This document shows positions 7,850 through 15,154 of a stretch of 26,566 nucleotides of DNA, piece after piece. The notes beneath the pieces are model-generated. The model searched no databases. It was not told where the DNA came from and worked only from the letters and a program-made list of their open reading frames with translations. Source of the DNA: an uncultured Fidelibacterota bacterium (GTDB lineage: Bacteria > Marinisomatota > Marinisomatia > Marinisomatales > UBA1611); the NCBI GenBank assembly GCA_913043185.1, contig CAJWMI010000015.1, positions 1 to 26,566 on the forward strand. The letters are read 5' to 3'. A program made the position numbers and the translations under genes. The stretch's first letter is position 1. The number at the start of each line of letters is the position of its first letter.

Positions 7850-8794
7850 TTAATGAAACCATGGTAGAGTATCTAAATCAACATTCCCACCAGTAAGAAT
7901 TAGACCAACTTTTTTGTTATAAAATTGATCATTATTAATCAATAATGCTGCTAATACTATTGAACACGAGGGCTCTATAACAATTTTTAACCTTTGCCAA
8001 ATTATGCGCATAGATTGAATTATCATTTCTTCCGAGACCAGTATAATACCATCAACATATTTTTGTATAATTGGAAAAGTGATTGTTCCGACTTGCGCTC
8101 GCAAACCATCTGCAATAGTATTGGTTGTTCTATTAGGCACGATTTTTTTGCTTTTTATTGAGCGATAGGTATCATCCGCATTCTTTGGCTCAGCCCCGTA
8201 TACTTTTATTTTAGGGTTAATACTTTTTGCTGCTAATAAAGTTCCAGCAAGTAACCCGCCTCCGCTTACTGGGGATATGATAACATCAAGATCGGGAATT
8301 GATTCCAGAAGTTCTTTGCATGCTGTCCCCTGACCAGCTATAATTCTTTCATCATTATAAGGGTGAACAATTGTAGAACCAGTTTTTTGTACCATTTTTT
8401 TTAAAACGTTCTCCCTGGCTTTAATATTCGGTTCACAGAATATAATTTCTCCTCCATATCTTTGCACATTATCTACTTTGACCTTGGGAGTATTATCTGG
8501 CATTATTACTTTAACACTTGCGCCTAGTCTATTCGCAGTTGAAGAAACGGCTGCGCCATGATTGCCTGAAGATGTTGTAATGACACCGTTTGTTAATTGT
8601 GTTTTTGAAAGCTGTAGAATCGTGTTTGTTGCGCCTCTTATTTTAAATGATCCGGTTTTTTGAAAGTTATCACATTTAAAAAATAAATTGGCGCTAGTCT
8701 CCGTGTTAATATTTTCACATGTAAATATTGGTGTATTATGAATATAATTTGAAATTCTATGATGGGCAGATTCAATATGTTTAAAGTTTACCAT
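7850..8794 (-). CDS. PLP-dependent threonine/serine dehydratase-like enzyme (fold type II)
   Basis: A 314-residue beta-family PLP enzyme. The Schiff-base Lys is K51 in GSFKIRGA, the substrate-binding loop is SSGNHG at 75-80, and the phosphate-binding glycine loop is SGGG at 177-180. It has no C-terminal ACT regulatory domain, so it is a catabolic-type threonine or serine dehydratase, serine racemase or threo-3-hydroxyaspartate dehydratase rather than biosynthetic IlvA. It is the first gene of the seven-gene minus-strand operon and is divergent from the decarboxylase gene, with 68 bp between them. No strong Shine-Dalgarno sequence precedes its ATG. Within the operon it could deaminate a hydroxy-amino acid end product; this is inference. 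Confidence 0.85.
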   Translation of the reverse strand: MVNFKHIESAHHRISNYIHNTPIFTCENINTETSANLFFKCDNFQKTGSFKIRGATNTILQLSKTQLTNGVITTSSGNHGAAVSSTANRLGASVKVIMPDNTPKVKVDNVQRYGGEIIFCEPNIKARENVLKKMVQKTGSTIVHPYNDERIIAGQGTACKELLESIPDLDVIISPVSGGGLLAGTLLAAKSINPKIKVYGAEPKNADDTYRSIKSKKIVPNRTTNTIADGLRAQVGTITFPIIQKYVDGIILVSEEMIIQSMRIIWQRLKIVIEPSCSIVLAALLINNDQFYNKKVGLILTGGNVDLDTLPWFH

Positions 8795-8862
8795 AACAAG
8801 AAGTTAATATTAAATAATCAGGTATATTTTATACTTCAAAGATTGTTTAAAAAATATCTAAA
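8795..8862. promoter_or_regulatory. Divergent intergenic region, probable back-to-back promoters
   Basis: The 68 bp between the dehydratase (minus) and decarboxylase (plus) starts are almost entirely A+T. Both transcription units must initiate here or further inside the opposite gene. A TATAAA-like stretch is readable on the minus strand, but no convincing paired -35/-10 set or clear operator stands out. Confidence 0.35.
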
Positions 8863-10317
8863 ATGAAAGAAGTAGCTATGAATAGAAATAAATCTATGCA
8901 CATGAGCAGTGCTGAATTTAGAAAATATGGGTACGAAGTAATTGATTGGATTGCAGATTATTATGAAAATGTTGAACAATATCCAGTTAAATCAAATGTT
9001 AAACCGGGAGATATTAGATCAAGTCTTGAAGAAAATCCTCCTATATCAGGTGTATCGATGGAGAATATATTAGAAGATATTGATAAATTAATAATGCCGG
9101 GTATAACCCACTGGCAGTCTCCTAAATTTTTTGGATATTTTCCTACGAATACCAGTGGACCTTCAATTCTTGCTGACCTTATCTCAAGTGGTTTAGGTGT
9201 TAATGGTATGCTGTGGGAGACAAGTCCAGCCTGTACAGAGCTAGAAACTCATGTACTTGATTGGCTAGCGGATATGCTTAGTCTCCCAAATCACTTTAAG
9301 TCAAAAAATGATGGCGGGGGAGTCATACAAGATACTGCATCTAGCGCATCACTATGTGCCATGATTGCAGCCCGAGAGAAAAAGAACAAAGGAAATTCAA
9401 ATTTATTTGGATCAAGAGAATGCCTTGTGGCATATACTTCTTCACAAGCTCATTCTTCCATTGAAAAAGCAGCTATGATTGCAGGTATTGGATCAAAAAA
9501 CATAAGGCATGTAGATGTAAATAATGATTTTTCTATGAATATTTCTAGCTTAAAAAAGCAAATTATTAAAGATATTGGGGAGGGCTATATCCCATTTTTT
9601 GTTTGTGCTACAATTGGTACAACATCTAGCAATGCAATTGACTCGGTGAATGATATAGGTAAGATTTGTGCACAATATAAATTATGGATGCATGTTGATG
9701 CGGCCATGGCTGGTACCGCTGCTTTATGTCCCGAATATCAATACATGCAAGAAGGGCTGGAATATGCTGACAGTTATTTATTTAACCCTCATAAATGGAT
9801 GCTAACAAACTTTGATTGTTCATGTTTATTTATAAAAAATAGAGATCATTTAGTTAATGCTTTAAGTATTATGCCTGAGTACCTTAAAACAGAATCCTCT
9901 AAAACGGCTAAAGTCATTGACTATCGTGACTGGCAAATACCTCTTGGGCGGAGGTTTAGATCTCTAAAATTATGGGCTGTAATTCGATATTATGGAATTG
10001 ATGGGTTACAGAATTATGTTCGAAACCATATTGAATTAACTCAGGAGTTTTTATCTTGGATAAAAAATGATAAAGGATTTGAGGTAATAGCACCAACCCC
10101 GCTTAATCTAGTATGCTTTAGAGCAAGAGGAAGTGATAGGCTAAATGAAGAATTACTAAAGTATATAAATAATGCCGGAGAAATATTTATCACACATACA
10201 AAACTTAATAATTTATTCACTCTTCGTTTTTGTATTGGACAAGCCGATACTAACATTGACCATATTAAACTGGCTTGGAAATTGATTAAAGATGGATTAG
10301 AAATGTTAAAGAAATAG
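8863..10317 (+). CDS. Group II PLP-dependent decarboxylase (aromatic-L-amino-acid decarboxylase-like)
   Basis: A 484-residue fold-type I decarboxylase. The PLP Lys is K311 in FNPHKWM, D279 (HVDAAMAG) should bind the pyridine nitrogen, and H197 (SSQAHSS) should stack on the cofactor ring. The N-terminal segment EFRKYGYEVIDWIADYY is typical of the DDC family, which decarboxylates aromatic amino acids, glutamate or diaminobutyrate to amines. The substrate cannot be read directly. The listed ATG is followed by another ATG at 8878 (M6), which could be the real start because the family domain begins at about residue 16. The gene stands alone on the plus strand, convergent with queF with only 9 bp between stops. 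Confidence 0.88.
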   Translation: MKEVAMNRNKSMHMSSAEFRKYGYEVIDWIADYYENVEQYPVKSNVKPGDIRSSLEENPPISGVSMENILEDIDKLIMPGITHWQSPKFFGYFPTNTSGPSILADLISSGLGVNGMLWETSPACTELETHVLDWLADMLSLPNHFKSKNDGGGVIQDTASSASLCAMIAAREKKNKGNSNLFGSRECLVAYTSSQAHSSIEKAAMIAGIGSKNIRHVDVNNDFSMNISSLKKQIIKDIGEGYIPFFVCATIGTTSSNAIDSVNDIGKICAQYKLWMHVDAAMAGTAALCPEYQYMQEGLEYADSYLFNPHKWMLTNFDCSCLFIKNRDHLVNALSIMPEYLKTESSKTAKVIDYRDWQIPLGRRFRSLKLWAVIRYYGIDGLQNYVRNHIELTQEFLSWIKNDKGFEVIAPTPLNLVCFRARGSDRLNEELLKYINNAGEIFITHTKLNNLFTLRFCIGQADTNIDHIKLAWKLIKDGLEMLKK

Positions 10318-10326
10318 GATAAAATA

Positions 10327-10719
10327 TTATTCTTTTATGCTACCTTCAACACATACAGTCTTAAAGCCGCCTCTGATATTATAGATAGTAGTAATCTGTA
10401 TTTTTTTTGTTTTTAGGATTGAACTGAGGTCATCATAAATACGTTTTGTAACAGCTTCTTGATAAATACCAACGTTTCGAAAACTGGTGAAATAATATTT
10501 TAACGATTTTAGTTCAATGCATTTCCCACCAGTGGGAAAATATTCAATTTTTACTCTTGCTATATCTGGGAGGCCGCTAAATGGACATACAGCACTAAAC
10601 TCATTTGTTTCTGTTTTGATATATTGATTTGGAGAGTCAAAATCAAAAATTTCCAGATAATTTGGATCTATCTTTGATGTATCTTCAAAGTCAAAATTTT
10701 TCCCTTCAGCTTTTGCCAT
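10327..10719 (-). CDS. queF: NADPH-dependent 7-cyano-7-deazaguanine reductase
   Basis: A 130-residue QueF of the short, single-domain (YkvM) type that reduces preQ0 to preQ1 in the cytoplasm. The thioimide-forming Cys is C45 in CPFSGLPD, with D52 as the proton-donor Asp, and ELKSLKYY at 69-76 matches the substrate-binding motif. At the position where Bacillus QueF has His-Glu (FHED), this protein reads Q87-E88. It is the last gene of queC-queE-queD-queF; its ATG lies 14 bp inside the end of queD. A GGGGA sequence upstream may act as its ribosome binding site. Confidence 0.93.
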   Translation of the reverse strand: MAKAEGKNFDFEDTSKIDPNYLEIFDFDSPNQYIKTETNEFSAVCPFSGLPDIARVKIEYFPTGGKCIELKSLKYYFTSFRNVGIYQEAVTKRIYDDLSSILKTKKIQITTIYNIRGGFKTVCVEGSIKE

Positions 10720-11077
10720 GATATTCCCCTTTATATTTACAGCCAGTTGAGTCTGTTTCTTTTATTTCTATTTCACATATATTTCGTATTGATGATTCGA
10801 TTTTATTCCAAATCCAGATACAAATATTTTCACTAGTTGGATTGGAAAGTCCTTCTATGTCATTTAAATATGAATGATCTAGTATTTTCTTAATGGGGTT
10901 AAACGCATCTTCAATTTCTTGGAAATCTGTTACAAAGCCACTTTGTTCATCTATTTGTCCTTCAACACTAATAATTATTTTAAATGAATGACCATGTAAT
11001 CGATGACAAGGGTGATTTTCAGGCACATTAGGTAATGACCTGGCGGATTCAATATTAAATTTTTTATAAACTATCAT
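10706..11077 (-). CDS. queD: 6-carboxy-5,6,7,8-tetrahydropterin synthase
   Basis: A 123-residue QueD/PTPS-family enzyme converting 7,8-dihydroneopterin triphosphate to 6-carboxytetrahydropterin. C24 in [12 protein letters not shown] is the likely catalytic Cys, and H28 and H30 are two of the expected zinc ligands. The first zinc-ligand His, normally in an AAHRL-type motif, reads Arg13 here (ESARSL); the codon AGG is clear in the DNA. Its position between queE and queF supports the assignment despite this substitution. It starts 8 bp after the end of queE and overlaps queF by 14 bp. Confidence 0.9.
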   Translation of the reverse strand: MIVYKKFNIESARSLPNVPENHPCHRLHGHSFKIIISVEGQIDEQSGFVTDFQEIEDAFNPIKKILDHSYLNDIEGLSNPTSENICIWIWNKIESSIRNICEIEIKETDSTGCKYKGEYHGKS

Positions 11078-11085
11078 ATTATAAT

Positions 11086-11721
11086 TTAAGGAAACCCTAA
11101 CAGTTTATGTGTTTGTAAACTAAGTTTCCAATGCGGATTCTTTTTAATAAACTCTTTTGACATTTTTTCATTTTTATCATAATGAGTCCCATCCATTGGC
11201 TGGATAAAAAAATGATTAAAATTGAATTTTTCAAATTGTTGTGGACTAAAATTTGATTGAGGGTAAACAAATTTTAATTCATCCCCAGTTTTTAAAACTA
11301 AATCAGTGTTGTTTTTTGGGCTGACACAGATCCAATCAATTTTATTAGGTGGTATGCATGTCCCGTTAGTTTCAATAGCAATTTCAAATCCATTTCTATG
11401 CATTTCATCCACGAAAAATTGATCAAGCTGGAGAAGCGGCTCTCCACCAGTGCAAACAATATAAGGTGCCTCCAAAATATTGGTGGGCCATAAATCCCAG
11501 ACTAGTTTTGCTATTTGATCTGTCGAGTATTTTCCACCATTTAATCCATCTGTTCCAACAAAATCAGTATCACACCAATTGCAAATTGCTTTGTCTCTAT
11601 CTTTTTCCATACCGCTCCAAAGATTGCACCCGCTAAAACGTATAAATACTGATTTTCTACCCGTATGATATCCTTCTCCCTGCTTTGTCAAAAAGATTTC
11701 TTTTATTTTATACATGGTCAT
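11086..11721 (-). CDS. queE: 7-carboxy-7-deazaguanine synthase (radical SAM)
   Basis: A 211-residue radical-SAM enzyme that contracts 6-carboxytetrahydropterin to 7-carboxy-7-deazaguanine. The iron-sulfur ligands are C32, C47 and C50, a CX14CX2C spacing known for one QueE subclass in place of the standard CX3CX2C. QGEGYHTGRKSVFIRFSGC near the N terminus and CTGGEPLLQ in the core are typical. The ATG directly follows the queC stop codon (TAGATG), with another ATG two codons later. The order after queC and before queD fixes its role. Confidence 0.93.
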   Translation of the reverse strand: MTMYKIKEIFLTKQGEGYHTGRKSVFIRFSGCNLWSGMEKDRDKAICNWCDTDFVGTDGLNGGKYSTDQIAKLVWDLWPTNILEAPYIVCTGGEPLLQLDQFFVDEMHRNGFEIAIETNGTCIPPNKIDWICVSPKNNTDLVLKTGDELKFVYPQSNFSPQQFEKFNFNHFFIQPMDGTHYDKNEKMSKEFIKKNPHWKLSLQTHKLLGFP

Positions 11722-12408
11722 CTAAATATAGCTTAAAGGATCCTCTATGCCGGCTTCTTTAAAACCTTTTAATCTCAATTTACATGCATCACAATGTTTA
11801 CATGGATGGCCTTTGTAATTAGGAGTATAACAAGAGGATGTCATACTATAATCTACACCAAGGTCTATTCCTTTTTGAATTATTTCGGACTTTGTTAAAC
11901 TAATTAAAGGAGTGTGTATTTTATATGTACCTTTTTTTTCTACTCCTTCTTTTGTTGCAAGGTTAGCAAGTTTTTCAAATTCAGAAATGAATTCAGGTCT
12001 GCAGTCAGGATAGCCACTATAGTCAAGTGCATTTACTCCAATAAATATATCAAACGAATTCACAGTCTCGGCTCTTGCCAGGGCAATAGATAAGAATACT
12101 GTATTTCTTGCTGGCACATATGTTGAGGGGATATCATTTATATTAGATATATTTCTATTTTTAGGAACTTTTATATTGTTTGAGGTAAGTGCAGAGCCTC
12201 CAAAGTGCCCCAGATTAATATCAATAATAGAGTGATTTTTTATATTATAATAATTAGCGATTGATTTTGCAGACTTTATCTCAAATATATGCTTTTGTCC
12301 ATAGTTGATTGTTAGACCATATGGCTCAAATCCTTGGGCTTTTGCTATTGCCACGCAGGTTGTTGAGTCTAACCCGCCTGATAATAAAATTACTGCAGTT
12401 TTTTTCAT
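11722..12408 (-). CDS. queC: 7-cyano-7-deazaguanine synthase
   Basis: A 228-residue ATP-dependent preQ0 synthase converting 7-carboxy-7-deazaguanine to preQ0. The PP-loop is SGGLDST at 10-16, and the zinc-binding Cys set is C193, C203, C206 and C209 near the C terminus. The length is standard. It is the first gene of the que operon. The 161 bp upstream contain no recognisable preQ1 riboswitch, and folE, tgt and queA are not in the window. Confidence 0.95.
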   Translation of the reverse strand: MKKTAVILLSGGLDSTTCVAIAKAQGFEPYGLTINYGQKHIFEIKSAKSIANYYNIKNHSIIDINLGHFGGSALTSNNIKVPKNRNISNINDIPSTYVPARNTVFLSIALARAETVNSFDIFIGVNALDYSGYPDCRPEFISEFEKLANLATKEGVEKKGTYKIHTPLISLTKSEIIQKGIDLGVDYSMTSSCYTPNYKGHPCKHCDACKLRLKGFKEAGIEDPLSYI

Positions 12409-12458
12409 ACGATATAAGATATAATTAGAGTATGTAAAATTATTGTAGATAAATATTT

Positions 12459-12472
12459 AAAGATTAATCTTT
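12459..12472. promoter_or_regulatory. 14-bp perfect palindrome in the queC/aminotransferase divergent spacer
   Basis: AAAGATTAATCTTT is identical to its own reverse complement. It lies in the 161-bp divergent region between queC and the amine-catabolism operon, about 50 bp upstream of queC. It could be an operator for a dimeric regulator. A+T-rich spacers produce such palindromes by chance, so confidence is low. Confidence 0.25.
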
Positions 12473-12506
12473 TTCTATAAAAGTGACTTTATTGTTCTTC
12501 AGCACA

Positions 12507-12540
12507 TTACAATTAATTCAATTAAATTATGATATAAAAA
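12507..12540 (+). promoter_or_regulatory. Candidate promoter region of the amine-catabolism operon, with an internal palindrome
   Basis: TTACAA at 12507-12512 is a possible -35 element, and TATGATATAAA at 12528-12538 offers -10-like hexamers, although the spacing (15 or 18 bp) is imperfect. Between them, TTAATTCAATTAA at 12513-12525 is a palindrome with 6-bp arms, positioned where a repressor could block RNA polymerase. Everything here is A+T-rich and unproven. Confidence 0.25.
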
Positions 12541-12558
12541 AATGTTGTTTATTTATTT

Positions 12559-12563
12559 AGGAG
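12559..12563 (+). promoter_or_regulatory. Shine-Dalgarno AGGAG of the class III aminotransferase gene
   Basis: AGGAG lies 6 nt before the ATG at 12570 and fixes that start. It is one of the clearest Shine-Dalgarno sequences in the window; many other genes rely on overlapping stop-start junctions. Confidence 0.75.
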
Positions 12564-12569
12564 TATACA

Positions 12570-13877
12570 ATGCTAAAAAGAGATAATGCGCAATCTATTT
12601 TTGATAGAGCAATGTCTGTCATCGCAAAGGGGGTAAGTTCAAATTTTAGGTATTGGGGGCCAAAATCAACGCCTGTAATTAGTCACGCAAAGGGAGCATA
12701 TATAACTGATGCTGATGAAAATACTTTTATTGATTACCGACTAGGCTGGGGACCAATTATTTTAGGGCATGCAGATGATAGGATTAATAATGCTGTATCA
12801 GAGGCTGTAAAAAAAGGGATAACATTTGCCGCTACGACCGAACTTGAAACTGAAGTTGCAGAAAAGATGGTATCCATGATACCTGGAATGGAAATGTTAC
12901 GCTTTACAAATACAGGTACTGAAGCGACAATGCATGCTTTAAGAGTTGCCAGAGGATACACTCGAAGAGAAAAGTTTATAAAATTTGAAGGACAATATCA
13001 TGGTGCACATGACTATGTACTTTTTAGTACAGCAAGCTCACCTTTATCAGGAATGGGGTCAAGAACTGCTCCTATACCTGTTCAAGTTGGTTCGGGGATA
13101 CCCAACAAGATTCGTGATTATGTTTTTTCTGTACCATTTAATGATTTTGAAGCAGTAGAAAATGTGGTCAAAGATCATTATGGTGACATTGCTGCAATGA
13201 TGATTGAACCATGCCTAGGAAATATAGCAGGCCTCGAGCCTTCTAAAGGCTATCTTTCTCATTTAAGAAAGCTTTGTGATAAATATGGGATTGTGATGAT
13301 TTTTGATGAAGTAAAAACAGGATTTCGCCTTGCTAACGGCGGCGCTAGAGAAGAATACAACATCATCCCGGATATCTCAACCTATGCTAAAAGTCTTGGA
13401 AACGGATTCCCAGTAGCTGCATTTGGAGGGAAAAAAGATATTATGAGTGTTATTGGTGGAGGTAGTGTCACACATGCAGGCACTTTTGGTGCTAATGGAG
13501 CTAGTATGGCTGCAGCAAAAGCTGTTTTAGAAGTGCTTTCTTCCTCACCAGTTTTAGAGGGGATCAGAAATAGAGGTCAGCGTTTAAAAGATGGGATGCA
13601 TCAAATATTAAATGCTGCTGATCTTAAACACCAAATGACAGGGCATCCTAGTATGCAGGGATTTGTTCTCACCGAGCACCCAGTCAATGAAGTAAGAGAC
13701 TTAGTTCATCATGACGAAGAAATGTATGATAAAATCATGACCTATTTATACCACCACGGAGTATGGCCAGAGAATGATGCAAGAGAGCCCTGGTTTTTAT
13801 GTGAATCTCATACAGATAAAATTATTGATGAAACCTTGAACAAATTTGAAGATGCAGTAAAATCAGCAAAAGATTAA
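12570..13877 (+). CDS. Class III aminotransferase, glutamate-1-semialdehyde aminomutase-like
   Basis: A 435-residue PLP enzyme of the COG0001 type. D246 in FDEVKTGFR and K274 in TYAKSLGNGFP are the cofactor Asp and Lys, and EGQYHGAHD (140-148) matches the family. True HemL enzymes share this architecture, but an operon with an amine oxidase, a symporter and aldehyde dehydrogenases points to a catabolic transaminase, and no haem genes are nearby. The substrate is unknown; an amine or omega-amino acid is likely. It opens the plus-strand operon with a good Shine-Dalgarno sequence, and its TAA overlaps the next ATG by 1 bp (TAATG). Confidence 0.82.
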   Translation: MLKRDNAQSIFDRAMSVIAKGVSSNFRYWGPKSTPVISHAKGAYITDADENTFIDYRLGWGPIILGHADDRINNAVSEAVKKGITFAATTELETEVAEKMVSMIPGMEMLRFTNTGTEATMHALRVARGYTRREKFIKFEGQYHGAHDYVLFSTASSPLSGMGSRTAPIPVQVGSGIPNKIRDYVFSVPFNDFEAVENVVKDHYGDIAAMMIEPCLGNIAGLEPSKGYLSHLRKLCDKYGIVMIFDEVKTGFRLANGGAREEYNIIPDISTYAKSLGNGFPVAAFGGKKDIMSVIGGGSVTHAGTFGANGASMAAAKAVLEVLSSSPVLEGIRNRGQRLKDGMHQILNAADLKHQMTGHPSMQGFVLTEHPVNEVRDLVHHDEEMYDKIMTYLYHHGVWPENDAREPWFLCESHTDKIIDETLNKFEDAVKSAKD

Positions 13878-15151
13878 TGCAAAAATCTCCTTTATGGACT
13901 GACCAGTTCTCAAGGCCAAATAATATAATTACCTCTGATATTCCTAGTGCTGAAACAGACATTGCGATTGTTGGCAGTGGATATACAGGTTTATGTGCCG
14001 CTAGAATATTAAAAAAAAATGGTGCCAGTGTTACTGTACTAGATAGAAATACCATAGGCTGGGGAGCAAGCTCACGCAATGGAGGCATGGCAACGCCTGG
14101 TTTAAAGCAAGGGATACAAAAAATCCATAAAATGTATGGAGCAAAACTTGCGCATGAGTTTTGGAAAATTTCTGTAGATGCAATTGATCTAATCGATGAA
14201 ATTGTTACTGAACATTCAATTGATTGTGACTGGGAAAGAAATGGTCATGCATCTCTAGCTACAAAACCATCTCATGCTCCGAGGCTTAAGGAATATGGAT
14301 CTTGGTTAGGAAAAGAATTTGGGCATTATCAGAAATATATACCAAAACATCAGATACAAGATGAAATAGGCTCGAATACTTATTATGGAGCATTGACTGA
14401 TGAAATTAGTGGTGGTCTGCACCCATCAAAATATGTTTTTGGTTTGGCAAGTGCCGTTTCAAACCTAGGTGTCCAACTTTGCGAGAATACCGCTGTTACA
14501 AAAATAGAAAACAATGATTCTAATAATTTTAAACTGATTACCTCCAAAGGTGATATCAATGCAAAGAAAGTTATAATAGCTACAAATGGCTATACGGATA
14601 GATTAGTACCAAAACTAAAGCCTTTAATTTTTCCGGTTGGAAGTTATATAGTTGTTACCGAACCACTTACGAATGAATTACAAAATATTATTAATCCTAA
14701 AAGACGAATGTATTATGACTCAAAATGGTTTTTAAACTACTTTCGTTTAACACCTGATGGTAGAATGTTGTGGGGTGGTAGAAATGATTTAAGTACAGAC
14801 CTAGATTTAGATGATAGTGCCAAACGTTTATCAAAAGAGCTTTATACCGTTTTTCCTGATCTTAAAGATATTCCGATTACACATACATGGACAGGTAAGC
14901 TTGGTATCACATTTGATTTGATGCCTCATATAGGTAAAACAAATGGTATCTATTATGCATTTGGATATGGTGGGCACGGTCTATCTATAGCAACCTACCT
15001 AGGTACAGAAATAGGTCTGATGCTAGCTGGGAAGAAAGACAGGAGCCCGTTTATGGAAATACCTCACCAGACAACATTTTTTTATAGAAACAGACCATGG
15101 TTCATACCTTTTGCGGCAAGGTATTTTCGTTTTCTAGATTGGATCTCATAG
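13877..15151 (+). CDS. FAD-dependent amine oxidoreductase (DAO family, PuuB-like)
   Basis: A 424-residue flavoprotein with the N-terminal motif GSGYTG at 33-38, a D56-R57 end to the second strand, and GWGASSRNGGM at 61-71 as in gamma-glutamylputrescine oxidase relatives. The C-terminal segment MPHIGKTNGIYYAFGYGGHG is the typical second FAD-contacting region. It should oxidise a primary or secondary amine to an aldehyde or imine, which the downstream aldehyde dehydrogenases could process. PuuA and PuuD partners are absent, so the strict gamma-glutamylation route is not shown. It is coupled to the upstream gene by TAATG and lies 3 bp before the symporter ATG. Confidence 0.82.
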   Translation: MQKSPLWTDQFSRPNNIITSDIPSAETDIAIVGSGYTGLCAARILKKNGASVTVLDRNTIGWGASSRNGGMATPGLKQGIQKIHKMYGAKLAHEFWKISVDAIDLIDEIVTEHSIDCDWERNGHASLATKPSHAPRLKEYGSWLGKEFGHYQKYIPKHQIQDEIGSNTYYGALTDEISGGLHPSKYVFGLASAVSNLGVQLCENTAVTKIENNDSNNFKLITSKGDINAKKVIIATNGYTDRLVPKLKPLIFPVGSYIVVTEPLTNELQNIINPKRRMYYDSKWFLNYFRLTPDGRMLWGGRNDLSTDLDLDDSAKRLSKELYTVFPDLKDIPITHTWTGKLGITFDLMPHIGKTNGIYYAFGYGGHGLSIATYLGTEIGLMLAGKKDRSPFMEIPHQTTFFYRNRPWFIPFAARYFRFLDWIS

Positions 15152-15154
15152 CCA

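Noticed and set aside
10308..10335. AT-only inverted repeat AAAGAA/TTCTTT between the decarboxylase and queF ends
   Set aside because: The stem has 6 bp plus a bulge, no G+C-rich core and no clear T tract on either strand, so a terminator cannot be supported.
12409..12569. preQ1 riboswitch upstream of queC
   Set aside because: I looked for the short stem with a C-rich and A-rich tail in the minus-strand leader and found none; the region is nearly all A+T.
12570..13877. HemL, haem biosynthesis glutamate-1-semialdehyde aminomutase
   Set aside because: The motifs are shared with HemL, but the gene leads an amine-catabolism operon and no haem gene is near.
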